The position numbers and the translations under genes were made by a program. DNA of 64,000 bases from Pseudomonas tremae (lineage in GTDB: Bacteria; Pseudomonadota; Gammaproteobacteria; Pseudomonadales; Pseudomonadaceae): assembly GCF_001401155.1 (NCBI RefSeq), contig NZ_LJRO01000313.1:62001-126000 (forward strand), given 5' to 3'. Shown piece by piece: positions 50,347 to 59,549 of the stretch; the stretch's first letter is position 1, and each line of letters starts with the position of its first letter. A model generated the notes under the pieces. The model did no database searches and was not told the origin of the DNA. It worked only from the letters and a program-made list of their open reading frames with translations.

Positions 50347-51603
50347 ATGGCAAACGTGCAAAGCGGCAAAATGATCGTCGGGCTGGATATCGGTACCTCC
50401 AAGGTGGTGGCGCTGGTAGGCGAAGTCGCGGCCGATGGTTCGCTGGAAATCGTGGGTATCGGTACCCATCCTTCACGCGGCCTGAAGAAGGGCGTGGTGG
50501 TGAATATCGAGTCGACTGTGCAGTCGATCCAGCGCGCAATCGAAGAGGCGCAATTGATGGCCGGCTGCCGTATTCACTCGGCGTTCGTCGGTGTTGCGGG
50601 CAGCCACATTCGCAGCCTGAACTCCCACGGTATCGTGGCGATTCGTGACCGTGAAGTCAGCTCCGCCGACCTTGAGCGTGTGCTTGATGCCGCCCAGGCA
50701 GTGGCCATTCCTGCCGACCAGCGCGTGCTGCACACCTTGCCTCAGGACTACGTGATCGATAACCAGGAAGGCGTGCGCGAGCCTCTGGGCATGTCCGGCG
50801 TGCGACTGGAAGCCAAGGTACACGTAGTGACCTGCGCCGTGAATGCCGCGCAGAACATCGAAAAGTGCGTGCGCCGTTGTGGCCTGGAAGTCGACGACAT
50901 CATTCTCGAGCAACTGGCATCGGCCTATTCGGTGCTGACCGACGACGAGAAAGAGCTGGGCGTCTGCCTGGTGGACATCGGTGGCGGTACCACCGACATC
51001 GCGATTTTCACCGAAGGCGCCATTCGTCACACCGCGGTCATCCCGATTGCCGGCGATCAGGTCACCAACGACATCGCCATGGCGCTGCGTACCCCGACCC
51101 AGTACGCCGAAGAAATCAAGATTCGTTATGCCTGCGCCCTGGCCAAACTGGCCGGTGCAGGGGAAACCATCAAGGTACCGAGCGTGGGCGACCGTCCACC
51201 TCGCGAGCTGTCGCGCCAGGCCTTGGCCGAAGTGGTCGAACCTCGTTACGACGAGTTGTTCACCCTGATCCAGGCCGAGTTGCGTCGCAGCGGCTACGAA
51301 GACCTGATCCCGGCCGGCATCGTGCTGACCGGTGGTACGGCAAAAATGGAAGGTGCGGTAGAGCTGGCTGAGGAAATCTTCCACATGCCGGTGCGCCTCG
51401 GCGTACCGCACAGCGTCAAAGGGCTCGCGGATGTCGTGCGCAACCCGATCTACTCGACTGGCGTAGGCCTGTTGATGTACGGGCTGCAAAAGCAATCGGA
51501 TGGCATTTCGCTGTCCGGGATTGTCGGCAACAGCAGTTACAGCGACGAGACCAAGGCTCCGGTGCTTGAGCGGATCAAGCGTTGGGTGCAGGGAAATTTC
51601 TGA
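50347..51603 (+). CDS. ftsA: Cell division protein FtsA
   Basis: FtsA is the actin-like ATPase that tethers FtsZ to the membrane. The 418 residues show the phosphate-1 motif VGLDIGTSKVVALVGE, the 1C subdomain, phosphate-2 LVDIGGGTTDIAIF, the adenosine motif LTGGTAKMEGAVEL, and a C-terminal amphipathic helix (LERIKRWVQGNF) for membrane binding. ATG 50347 is chosen with GAGG upstream; a TTG six codons earlier is in frame. An 88-base gap precedes ftsZ. Confidence 0.98.
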   Translation: MANVQSGKMIVGLDIGTSKVVALVGEVAADGSLEIVGIGTHPSRGLKKGVVVNIESTVQSIQRAIEEAQLMAGCRIHSAFVGVAGSHIRSLNSHGIVAIRDREVSSADLERVLDAAQAVAIPADQRVLHTLPQDYVIDNQEGVREPLGMSGVRLEAKVHVVTCAVNAAQNIEKCVRRCGLEVDDIILEQLASAYSVLTDDEKELGVCLVDIGGGTTDIAIFTEGAIRHTAVIPIAGDQVTNDIAMALRTPTQYAEEIKIRYACALAKLAGAGETIKVPSVGDRPPRELSRQALAEVVEPRYDELFTLIQAELRRSGYEDLIPAGIVLTGGTAKMEGAVELAEEIFHMPVRLGVPHSVKGLADVVRNPIYSTGVGLLMYGLQKQSDGISLSGIVGNSSYSDETKAPVLERIKRWVQGNF

Positions 51604-51691
51604 GTTTCAAGGTTTTCAAAGATTCAGGGCGACAAAAGCAACATCGGCAGGCAGTAGGCAAAACTAACTAGAAAGCGGAAGGAGAGAGAAA

Positions 51692-52879
51692 ATGTTCGAA
51701 CTCGTAGACAACGTCCCGCAAAGCCCGGTCATTAAAGTAATCGGTGTAGGCGGTGGTGGCGGAAACGCTGTCAATCACATGGTCAAGAGCAACATCGAAG
51801 GCGTGGAATTCATCTGCGCCAACACTGATGCTCAGGCGCTGAAAAACATTGGCGCACGGACCATCCTGCAACTCGGTACAGGCGTGACCAAAGGTCTTGG
51901 CGCTGGCGCCAACCCTGAAGTCGGTCGTCAGGCCGCCATGGAAGACCGTGAGCGCATTGCAGAAGTCCTGCAGGGCACCAACATGGTTTTCATCACCACT
52001 GGCATGGGCGGCGGTACCGGTACCGGTGCAGCACCGATCATTGCCGAAGTGGCCAAGGAAATGGGCATTCTGACGGTCGCAGTCGTGACCCGTCCGTTCC
52101 CGTTCGAAGGTCGCAAGCGTATGCAGATCGCCGATGAAGGCATCCGCATGCTGTCCGAAAGCGTCGACTCGTTGATCACCATTCCCAACGAGAAGCTGCT
52201 GACCATCCTCGGTAAGGACGCCAGCCTGCTGTCGGCTTTCGCCAAGGCTGACGATGTACTGGCCGGTGCCGTTCGCGGTATCTCCGACATCATCAAGCGT
52301 CCGGGCATGATCAACGTCGACTTCGCCGACGTTCGCACCGTGATGAGCGAAATGGGTATGGCGATGATGGGCACTGGCTGCGCCAGCGGTCCTAACCGTG
52401 CACGTGAAGCGACTGAGGCAGCCATCCGCAACCCGCTGCTCGAAGACGTCAACCTGCAGGGCGCTCGCGGCATCCTGGTCAACATCACTGCCGGTCCTGA
52501 CCTGTCTCTGGGTGAGTACTCCGACGTGGGCAGCATCATCGAAGCGTTCGCTTCCGAGCACGCGATGGTCAAGGTCGGTACCGTTATCGATCCGGACATG
52601 CGTGACGAGTTGCACGTGACTGTGGTTGCTACCGGCCTGGGCGCGAAAATCGAGAAGCCAGTCAAGGTGATCGACAACACGATGCAGACCACCCAGCAGG
52701 CGCCTGCCCAGCAAGCTGCCCGTCAGGAAGCTCCATCGGTCAATTATCGTGATCTGGACCGTCCTACCGTGATGCGCAATCAGGCACACGCAGGCGCAAC
52801 CGCAGCCGCGAAGATGAATCCTAACGACGATCTCGATTACCTGGACATCCCGGCTTTCCTGCGTCGTCAGGCCGATTGA
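51692..52879 (+). CDS. ftsZ: Cell division protein FtsZ
   Basis: FtsZ is the tubulin-like GTPase that forms the division ring. The 395-residue protein has the core IKVIGVGGGGGNAVNHM, the tubulin signature GGGTGTGAAPIIA (about 107-119), the T7 synergy region NVDFADVRTVM, a variable Gln/Ala-rich linker (about 325-375) and the conserved C-terminal peptide LDIPAFLRRQ that binds FtsA and ZipA. AAGGAG lies 11 bases before the ATG. It is the last dcw gene; lpxC follows 112 bases later. Confidence 0.99.
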   Translation: MFELVDNVPQSPVIKVIGVGGGGGNAVNHMVKSNIEGVEFICANTDAQALKNIGARTILQLGTGVTKGLGAGANPEVGRQAAMEDRERIAEVLQGTNMVFITTGMGGGTGTGAAPIIAEVAKEMGILTVAVVTRPFPFEGRKRMQIADEGIRMLSESVDSLITIPNEKLLTILGKDASLLSAFAKADDVLAGAVRGISDIIKRPGMINVDFADVRTVMSEMGMAMMGTGCASGPNRAREATEAAIRNPLLEDVNLQGARGILVNITAGPDLSLGEYSDVGSIIEAFASEHAMVKVGTVIDPDMRDELHVTVVATGLGAKIEKPVKVIDNTMQTTQQAPAQQAARQEAPSVNYRDLDRPTVMRNQAHAGATAAAKMNPNDDLDYLDIPAFLRRQAD

Positions 52880-52991
52880 TGAAATGTATCAGGGGTATTA
52901 GGGTGATTGGTGTTCAGCAAAGGCATGGTCTGCTATCATCGCCAGCCTTTGTTGATACCAGTTCGCAACTTGCGCTGAAGCGGCCCATGCC

Positions 52992-53903
52992 ATGATTAAA
53001 CAACGCACCCTGAAAAATATTATCCGTGCCACAGGTGTAGGCCTGCACTCCGGGGAGAAGGTTTACCTGACCCTCAAGCCCGCACCTGTGAATACCGGCA
53101 TTGTGTTTTGCCGAGCTGACCTTGATCCGGTCGTGCAGATACCTGCACGTGCGGAAAATGTCGGTGACACCACGTTGTCGACCACACTGGTCAATGGTGA
53201 TGTCAAAGTTGACACGGTGGAACACTTGCTCTCGGCCATGGCTGGCCTTGGCATCGATAACGCCTACGTCGAGCTCTCTGCCTCCGAAGTCCCGATCATG
53301 GACGGCAGCGCAGGCCCCTTCGTATTCCTGATTCAATCGGCAGGCCTGGAAGAACAGGACGCGCCGAAGAAATTCATCCGGATCCTGCGTGAAGTCTCAG
53401 TGGAGGAGGGCGGTAAACGCGCTACTTTCGTGCCTTTCGAAGGGTTCAAGGTCAGTTTCGAGATCGATTTCGATCACCCCGTCTTCCGCGACCGCACTCA
53501 AAGTGCAAGCGTGGACTTTTCCAGCACTTCCTTCGTGAAGGAAGTCAGCCGTGCCAGGACCTTCGGGTTCATGAGTGATATCGAGTACCTGCGCAAGCAC
53601 AATCTCGCACTCGGCGGCAGCGTGGAAAACGCCATTGTGGTCGACAAGGACGGCGTATTGAACGAAGACGGCCTGCGGTACGAGGACGAATTCGTCAAAC
53701 ACAAAATCCTGGACGCCATCGGTGACCTCTACCTGCTCGGCAATAGCCTGATCGGGGAGTTCCGGGGCTTCAAGTCGGGGCATGCACTGAACAATCGTCT
53801 TTTGCGCACGTTGATCGAGCAGAAAGACGCCTGGGAAGTGGTGACCTTCGAGGATGCCAGTACTGTACCTATTTCTTACATGCGCCCTGTAGCGGCCGTG
53901 TAA
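52992..53903 (+). CDS. lpxC: UDP-3-O-acyl-N-acetylglucosamine deacetylase
   Basis: LpxC catalyses the committed step of lipid A synthesis. The 303-residue zinc enzyme shows the zinc-binding His in TVEHLLSAMAG (near residue 78), His and Asp in HKILDAIGDLYLLG (about 237-241), the catalytic His of KSGHALNNRLLR (about 264) and the ligand Glu region SASEVPIMDGSA. A weak -10 (TATCAT, 52934-52939) lies in the gap after ftsZ. In enterobacteria LpxC level is set by FtsH proteolysis; the C-terminal tail here ends VAAV. Confidence 0.98.
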   Translation: MIKQRTLKNIIRATGVGLHSGEKVYLTLKPAPVNTGIVFCRADLDPVVQIPARAENVGDTTLSTTLVNGDVKVDTVEHLLSAMAGLGIDNAYVELSASEVPIMDGSAGPFVFLIQSAGLEEQDAPKKFIRILREVSVEEGGKRATFVPFEGFKVSFEIDFDHPVFRDRTQSASVDFSSTSFVKEVSRARTFGFMSDIEYLRKHNLALGGSVENAIVVDKDGVLNEDGLRYEDEFVKHKILDAIGDLYLLGNSLIGEFRGFKSGHALNNRLLRTLIEQKDAWEVVTFEDASTVPISYMRPVAAV

Positions 53904-53933
53904 GGAAGCTTTACTCTCTTTCCTTTTGTATTT

Positions 53934-53963
53934 TAAAGGCTGCCTTCGGGTGGCCTTTTTTTA
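53934..53963 (+). terminator. Terminator after lpxC
   Basis: AAAGGC-TGCC pairs with GGTG-GCCTTT around a TTCG tetraloop, followed by more T residues (seven in total). It closes the ftsZ/lpxC end of the dcw region, 31 bases after the lpxC stop. Confidence 0.88.
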
Positions 53964-54013
53964 TGGGTTTTTTTCCGAAAACGTCAGGCTGACAACCGGT
54001 TCTTTCAGTGCGC

Positions 54014-54475
54014 TCAGGGCTTTTTCTTGTCTCGGGCGTGGCTGGCCAGCCGCTCGAGTGCTGCCCGCAGCTTGGGGTCGGTGATGTTGTCGGCAGTGGC
54101 CTGAATGTTTTCAGCCGCGACCATCGACAGGTCGATGGTGTGCGTGGCAGCGCCGCGTGGCGCTTCTGGCGGTTGAACCTTGAAGACAATGCGAGTCAGG
54201 TTGATGAACTCGTCAAAGGCAATCAGTTGCCGATGCAGGCGTTTCTGCTGATAGCGCAAGCGCGTCGCCCAATGACCGTCCGTCACGATCAGCAACAAGG
54301 AACCTTCCCGCCATGAGGCCACGTGACAATGCTCCCGCGCCGCAGGCTGAAGCTGACTTTCGAGCAAGCGCTGCAGATGGCTGAGGCGTTCTGCGTGACG
54401 AAAGATGGCCTTGAGCGGCTTGGCTTCACGCAGCAAAACGGCAGGTGGGCGGGCATTCAGAGGACGAAAGGCCAT
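54014..54475 (-). CDS. DUF721 family protein
   Basis: A 153-residue protein of the DUF721 (DciA-like) family: N-terminal basic segment (RPPAVLLREAKPLKAIFRHAERLSHLQRLL) and a KH-like core (CHVASWREGSLLLIVTDGHWATRLRYQQKRL). Family members of similar architecture include DciA, the replicative-helicase loader of bacteria that lack DnaC; the short KH-like domain here makes that possible, but I cannot distinguish it from other DUF721 proteins by eye. It is convergent with lpxC and divergent from secA, the usual position in pseudomonads. The ATG at 54475 was chosen for its conserved start MAFRPLNARP. Confidence 0.8.
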   Translation of the reverse strand: MAFRPLNARPPAVLLREAKPLKAIFRHAERLSHLQRLLESQLQPAAREHCHVASWREGSLLLIVTDGHWATRLRYQQKRLHRQLIAFDEFINLTRIVFKVQPPEAPRGAATHTIDLSMVAAENIQATADNITDPKLRAALERLASHARDKKKP

Positions 54476-54780
54476 GAGGGATTGCCTGAGTAACAAGATG
54501 AACATGTTAACAGAAAGCATTCTGGCGGCTGCTTTTGAAGGCATTTCCGTGCTTTCATATGCAAATCAATGAGTAACTTCCCCGAATTGCGGGTTGAAGT
54601 GCTTGAAAATGGCCCCATTGTAAAACTGCCCCGTCACAGCGCTGTGCCAGCATCGTGGAATAACGCCACTTTCCTCACCATCGTTTCCGGGTAGAATGCT
54701 CGTTCGCATGCGGCCATCTGGGCTGCACGGGCGACTCACGGGGCCGCCCTCCATTCCTATGTGTGGAAGATCCTGTCGAT
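54476..54780. promoter_or_regulatory. Divergent gap upstream of secA
   Basis: This 305-base region must hold promoters for secA (plus) and the DUF721 gene (minus). A plus-strand TAGAAT (54692-54697) is a candidate -10 for secA with no good -35. A perfect 12-bp palindrome CACAGCGCTGTG occurs at 54635-54646. No secM-like leader frame is evident, so SecA control differs from the E. coli arrest-peptide system. Confidence 0.35.
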
Positions 54781-57522
54781 ATGTTTGCGCCTTTGTTGAA
54801 AAAACTTTTTGGAAGCAAGAACGAGCGTGAAGTCAAACGCATGCTCAAGACGGTACAGATCGTCAATGCCTTCGAAGAGCAAATGGTGGCCCTTTCGGAC
54901 GAGCAACTGCGCGCCAAGACCGAAGAGTTCAAGGCCCGCATAGCCAAAGGCGAGACGCTCGATCAATTGCTGCCGGAAGCGTTCGCCGTTGCTCGTGAAG
55001 CGGGCAAGCGTGTGATGGGCATGCGCCACTTCGACGTTCAGTTGATCGGCGGCATGACCTTGCACGAAGGCCAGATCGCGGAAATGCGTACCGGTGAAGG
55101 TAAAACCCTCGTCGGCACCCTGGCCGTGTACCTCAACGCCTTGTCCGGCAAGGGCGTCCACGTGGTAACCGTGAACGACTACCTGGCTCGTCGCGATGCC
55201 AACTGGATGCGTCCGCTGTACGAATTCCTCGGTCTGACCGTAGGTATCGTCACGCCATTCCAGCCACCGGAAGAGAAGCGCGCCGCCTACGCTGCCGACA
55301 TCACCTATGGCACCAACAACGAATACGGCTTCGATTACCTGCGCGACAACATGGCGTTCAGCATGGACGACAAGTTCCAGCGCGAACTCAACTTTGCCGT
55401 AATCGACGAAGTCGACTCGATTCTGATCGACGAAGCGCGTACGCCGCTGATCATTTCCGGTCAGGCCGAAGACAGCTCCAAGCTGTACACCGAAATCAAC
55501 CGCCTGATCCCCAAGCTCGAGCAGCACATCGAGGAAGTGGAAGGCGAGGTCACCAAACCGGGCCACTTCACCGTTGACGAGAAGACCCGTCAGGTCGAAC
55601 TGAACGAAGCCGGTCACCAGTTCATCGAAGAGATGCTCACCGAAGTCGGCCTGCTGGCTGAAGGCGAGAGCCTGTATTCGGCGCATAACCTTGGCCTGCT
55701 GACTCACGTCTATGCCGGCCTGCGTGCGCACAAGCTGTTCAACCGCAACGTCGAGTACATCGTCTCGGACGGTCAGGTTTTGCTGGTTGACGAACACACT
55801 GGTCGCACCATGCCGGGCCGTCGTTTGTCCGAAGGCCTGCACCAGGCCATCGAAGCCAAGGAAGGCCTGAATATTCAGGCCGAGAGCCAGACCCTGGCGT
55901 CGACCACTTTCCAGAACTACTTCCGTCTGTACAACAAGCTGTCCGGCATGACCGGTACAGCCGACACCGAAGCGTTCGAATTCCACCAGATCTACAACCT
56001 GGCTGTGATGGTCATTCCGCCGAACAAGCCTTTGGCGCGCAAGGACTTCAACGACCTCGTTTACCTGACTGCGGAAGAGAAGTACGCAGCCATCGTGACC
56101 GACATCAAGGCTTGCCTGGCGGAAAACCGTCCAGTTCTGGTGGGTACAGCGACCATCGAAACTTCCGAGCACATGTCCAGTCTGCTCAACCAGGAAGGTA
56201 TCGAACACAAGGTTCTGAACGCCAAGTTCCACGAAAAAGAAGCTGAGATCATTGCCCAGGCCGGTCGTCCGGGTGCGCTAACCATCGCCACCAACATGGC
56301 TGGTCGTGGTACTGACATCCTGTTGGGCGGCAACTGGGAAGTTGAAGTTGCCAACCTGGAAGACCCGACCCCTGAGCAGATCGCGCAGATCAAAGCTGAC
56401 TGGCAGAAGCGCCACCAGCAGGTCATCGAAGCTGGCGGCCTGCACGTTATCGCTTCCGAGCGTCACGAATCGCGCCGTATCGACAACCAGCTGCGCGGTC
56501 GCGCCGGTCGTCAGGGTGACACCGGTTCCAGCCGTTTCTACCTGTCGCTTGAAGACAGCCTGATGCGCATCTTTGCGTCTGACCGGGTGAAGAACTTCAT
56601 GAAGGCGCTGGGCATGCAGTCCGGCGAGGCCATTGAACATCGCATGGTGACCAACGCTATCGAAAAAGCGCAGCGCAAGGTGGAAGGTCGCAACTTCGAC
56701 ATCCGCAAGCAACTGCTCGAATTCGATGACGTGGCCAACGAGCAGCGCAAAGTGATCTATCACATGCGCAACACGTTGCTGGCCGCTGAAAACATCGGTG
56801 AGACCATTGCCGACTTCCGCGAGGAAGTCCTCAACAACCTCATCAGTCAGCACATTCCGCCCCAGTCCCTGCCAGAGCAGTGGAACGTCGCTGGCCTGGA
56901 AGCTTCCCTGAACACCGACTTCGCCGTGCAACTGCCGATTCAGCAGTGGCTGGACGAAGACGACAACCTGCACGAAGACAGCCTGCGCGAGAAGATCATG
57001 GCGCAGTTGCTGGTGGCTTATAACGAGAAGGAAGATCAGGCCAGCGCCGAAGCCCTGCGCTCTTTCGAGAAGCAGATCCTCCTGCGTGTGCTGGACGACC
57101 TGTGGAAAGATCACCTGTCGACCATGGACCACTTGCGTCACGGTATTCACCTGCGTGGCTACGCTCAGAAGAATCCGAAGCAGGAATACAAGCGCGAGTC
57201 CTTCACCCTGTTCCAGGAATTGCTGGACTCGATCAAGCGCGACACTATCCGTGTGCTTTCGCACGTTCAGGTCCGTCGCGAAGATCCAGAGGAAGAAGAG
57301 GCACGCCAGCGTCGCGAAGCCGAAGAGCTGGCCAGTCGCATGCAGTTCGAGCACGCGCCTGCGCCGGGTATCGATCAGCCGCTCCTGGACGAAGAAGGCG
57401 GCGAAGCGCCAGTAGCTGTTGTTTCCGAGCCTGTGCGCAACGATCAGAAACTGGGTCGTAACGAGCTGTGCTGGTGTGGCTCTGGCAAGAAATTCAAGCA
57501 CTGTCACGGCCAGATCAACTAA
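54781..57522 (+). CDS. secA: Protein translocase ATPase SecA
   Basis: SecA drives preproteins through SecYEG. The 913-residue protein has Walker A MRTGEGKTL (about 103-111), the DEAD-type motif IDEVDSILIDEARTPL, preprotein cross-linking domain, NBD2 with ATNMAGRGTDI, the helical scaffold, and a C-terminal zinc finger CWCGSGKKFKHCH that binds SecB. ATG 54781 (MFAPLLKKLFGS) is the family start; an ATG six codons upstream is in frame. A strong terminator follows. Confidence 0.99.
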   Translation: MFAPLLKKLFGSKNEREVKRMLKTVQIVNAFEEQMVALSDEQLRAKTEEFKARIAKGETLDQLLPEAFAVAREAGKRVMGMRHFDVQLIGGMTLHEGQIAEMRTGEGKTLVGTLAVYLNALSGKGVHVVTVNDYLARRDANWMRPLYEFLGLTVGIVTPFQPPEEKRAAYAADITYGTNNEYGFDYLRDNMAFSMDDKFQRELNFAVIDEVDSILIDEARTPLIISGQAEDSSKLYTEINRLIPKLEQHIEEVEGEVTKPGHFTVDEKTRQVELNEAGHQFIEEMLTEVGLLAEGESLYSAHNLGLLTHVYAGLRAHKLFNRNVEYIVSDGQVLLVDEHTGRTMPGRRLSEGLHQAIEAKEGLNIQAESQTLASTTFQNYFRLYNKLSGMTGTADTEAFEFHQIYNLAVMVIPPNKPLARKDFNDLVYLTAEEKYAAIVTDIKACLAENRPVLVGTATIETSEHMSSLLNQEGIEHKVLNAKFHEKEAEIIAQAGRPGALTIATNMAGRGTDILLGGNWEVEVANLEDPTPEQIAQIKADWQKRHQQVIEAGGLHVIASERHESRRIDNQLRGRAGRQGDTGSSRFYLSLEDSLMRIFASDRVKNFMKALGMQSGEAIEHRMVTNAIEKAQRKVEGRNFDIRKQLLEFDDVANEQRKVIYHMRNTLLAAENIGETIADFREEVLNNLISQHIPPQSLPEQWNVAGLEASLNTDFAVQLPIQQWLDEDDNLHEDSLREKIMAQLLVAYNEKEDQASAEALRSFEKQILLRVLDDLWKDHLSTMDHLRHGIHLRGYAQKNPKQEYKRESFTLFQELLDSIKRDTIRVLSHVQVRREDPEEEEARQRREAEELASRMQFEHAPAPGIDQPLLDEEGGEAPVAVVSEPVRNDQKLGRNELCWCGSGKKFKHCHGQIN

Positions 57523-57545
57523 GCCTTTGACTGTGTAATACCTGC

Positions 57546-57578
57546 GCCGCGACCGGCTTGCCCGTCGCGGCGTTTTTT
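57546..57578 (+). terminator. Terminator after secA
   Basis: Perfect 8-bp stem GCCGCGAC / GTCGCGGC with a 10-base loop, then G and six T residues, 24 bases after the secA stop. Confidence 0.92.
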
Positions 57579-57631
57579 CATTGATAGCCGTACCACTGTG
57601 GACGGCGCCACACTCCATGAGGAGCACCCCG

Positions 57632-58849
57632 ATGGCTGTTGGTCTTGGTCCTTTGCCTGCGTTGCACCCGGTTCCCGGTTTTGAACTCGGCATTTCTTCT
57701 GCCGGCATCAAGCGTCCGGGGCGCAAGGACGTCGTGGTCATGCGCTGTGCCGAAGGCTCCAGCGTTGCCGGTGTCTTCACCCTGAATGCGTTCTGCGCCG
57801 CGCCGGTCATTCTGGCCAGACAGCGCGTGCAGGGCAGCGTGCGCTACCTGTTGACCAATACCGGTAACGCCAACGCTGGCACCGGTGAGCCTGGTCTGGT
57901 GGCCGCACGCCGTACCTGTGAGGCGCTGGCGCAGTTGACCGGCGTTGATGCGTCGGCGGTGCTGCCATACTCGACGGGTGTGATCGGCGAGCCTCTGCCT
58001 GTGGAAAAGATTGAAGGCGCGCTGCAAGCCGCGCTCGATGATCTGTCGGTGGATAACTGGGCCGCCGCCGCCACAGGCATCATGACCACCGACACGCTGC
58101 CCAAGGGTGCAAGCCGTCAGTTCACTCACGATGGCGTGACCATCACCGTGACCGGCATCAGCAAGGGCGCAGGCATGATTCGTCCGAACATGGCAACCAT
58201 GCTCGGCTACATTGCCACCGATGCCAAAGTGTCGCAAAGCGTGTTGCAGGACCTGATTCGTGACGGCGCCAACAAGTCGTTTAACCGCATCACCATCGAC
58301 GGTGATACGTCGACCAATGACTGCTGCATGCTGATCGCTACCGGTCAGGCCGACCTGCCCGAGATCACTGAAACCAAGGGGCCGTTGTTCGAAGCGTTGA
58401 AAAAAGCCGTGTTCGATGTGTGCATGGACGTGGCTCAGGCCATCGTGCGCGACGGCGAAGGCGCGACCAAATTCGTCACTGTCGAAGTCAATGGCGGTGG
58501 CAATCATCAGGAATGCCTGGACGTCGGTTACGCGGTCGCTCATTCGCCACTGATCAAGACTGCGCTGTTCGCATCGGACCCCAACTGGGGTCGTATCCTG
58601 GCGGCGGTCGGTCGTGCAGGTGTGCCTGACCTCGACGTGAGCAAGATCGACGTGTTCCTAAGTGGCGTATGCATCGCCAGCCAGGGCTGTCGCGCCACCA
58701 CCTACACTGAAGAACAGGGCTCTGCGGTCATGGCCGAAGAGGAGATTACTATCCGTATCGAGCTGGGCCGTGGCGATTGCAGCGAAACCATCTGGACCAC
58801 TGACCTTTCGCACGAATATGTGAAGATCAACGCTGAATATCGCACCTGA
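57632..58849 (+). CDS. argJ: Glutamate N-acetyltransferase / ornithine acetyltransferase
   Basis: ArgJ recycles the acetyl group in arginine synthesis: it moves acetyl from N-acetylornithine to glutamate. The 405-residue precursor cleaves itself before a conserved Thr; the site is visible as RPNMA-TMLGY near residue 190, and the oxyanion TTG-like stretch AATGIMTTDTLPK precedes it. Whether it is also bifunctional with acetyl-CoA cannot be told from sequence. ATG 57632 has GAGGAG at good distance; an upstream in-frame start overlaps the secA terminator. Confidence 0.97.
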   Translation: MAVGLGPLPALHPVPGFELGISSAGIKRPGRKDVVVMRCAEGSSVAGVFTLNAFCAAPVILARQRVQGSVRYLLTNTGNANAGTGEPGLVAARRTCEALAQLTGVDASAVLPYSTGVIGEPLPVEKIEGALQAALDDLSVDNWAAAATGIMTTDTLPKGASRQFTHDGVTITVTGISKGAGMIRPNMATMLGYIATDAKVSQSVLQDLIRDGANKSFNRITIDGDTSTNDCCMLIATGQADLPEITETKGPLFEALKKAVFDVCMDVAQAIVRDGEGATKFVTVEVNGGGNHQECLDVGYAVAHSPLIKTALFASDPNWGRILAAVGRAGVPDLDVSKIDVFLSGVCIASQGCRATTYTEEQGSAVMAEEEITIRIELGRGDCSETIWTTDLSHEYVKINAEYRT

Positions 58850-58920
58850 TCCACTGTCCGGCGCGCAGTCATCTTGCCGTTGCGCCGGGCTTCCTTCGCT
58901 GAACTCAAAGGAGCTTGACC

Positions 58921-59547
58921 ATTAGCCTGCATCTGATTATCGGCGACAAACGCTATTCTTCCTGGTCGCTGCGCCCTTGGCTTGTGCTGGAGATGACCGG
59001 TGCGCCGTTCACCGATCAGGTCATTCGCCTGAACCAGCCTGACACCCGCGACAACATTCTCAAGTATTCGCCAACCGGCAAAGTGCCCGCGTTGCAGTGC
59101 GAGCACGGCATCATCATTGATTCGCTGGCCATCTGTGAATACCTGGTGGAGCGCTTCCCAGACGCCGACCTGTGGCCACGCGACATCGCCGCTCGCGCCC
59201 AGGCTCGCTCGGCCTGTGCGCAGATGCACAGCGGTTTTGCCAGCCTGCGCTCGAATATGCCTATGGACCTGCGTCAGGACCAGGCGCTGGAGGTGATTCC
59301 GGTCGACACTCAGCACGACATTGATCGCATGATCGGGCTGTGGGCCGAGTGCCGGGCCGCTTCAGCCGAAAGCGGACCGTTTCTGTTCGGTAAACCGAGC
59401 ATCGCCGACGCGTTCTTTGCGCCCGTGGCGATTCGCTTGCGCAGCTATCACGTCGAGTTGCCGGCTGATGCGCTGGCCTATATCGAAACCATCTACCAAT
59501 GGCCTGCCTTCAAACGCTGGCAGCAGGCCGGTCTGGAGGAGTCCTGA
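58921..59547 (+). CDS. Glutathione S-transferase-like protein, probable ATT start
   Basis: A 208-residue cytosolic GST-fold protein: N-terminal thioredoxin-like domain (DKRYSSWSLRPWLVLEM with the Ser-rich active-site loop; TGKVPALQCEHGIIIDSLAICEYL) and helical C-terminal domain (GKPSIADAFFAP). No ATG starts it. AAGGAG at 58908-58913 is 7 bases from ATT (58921), while the only near TTG (58915) is one base from it. The ATT would give SLHLIIGDKRYSS directly after the initiator, as relatives begin. I therefore favour AUU initiation; TTG 58915 is the conservative alternative. It lies between argJ and the Nudix gene (two-base gap). Substrate unknown. Confidence 0.8.
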   Translation: MSLHLIIGDKRYSSWSLRPWLVLEMTGAPFTDQVIRLNQPDTRDNILKYSPTGKVPALQCEHGIIIDSLAICEYLVERFPDADLWPRDIAARAQARSACAQMHSGFASLRSNMPMDLRQDQALEVIPVDTQHDIDRMIGLWAECRAASAESGPFLFGKPSIADAFFAPVAIRLRSYHVELPADALAYIETIYQWPAFKRWQQAGLEES

Positions 59548-59549
59548 TC

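Noticed and set aside
54476..54780. A secM-like arrest peptide before secA
   Set aside because: No short signal-peptide-bearing frame with an arrest motif is present in the gap.
54757..57810. Two long minus-strand frames (491 and 510 codons) opposite secA
   Set aside because: They are antisense shadows of a highly conserved gene, with no ribosome site and no recognisable fold.
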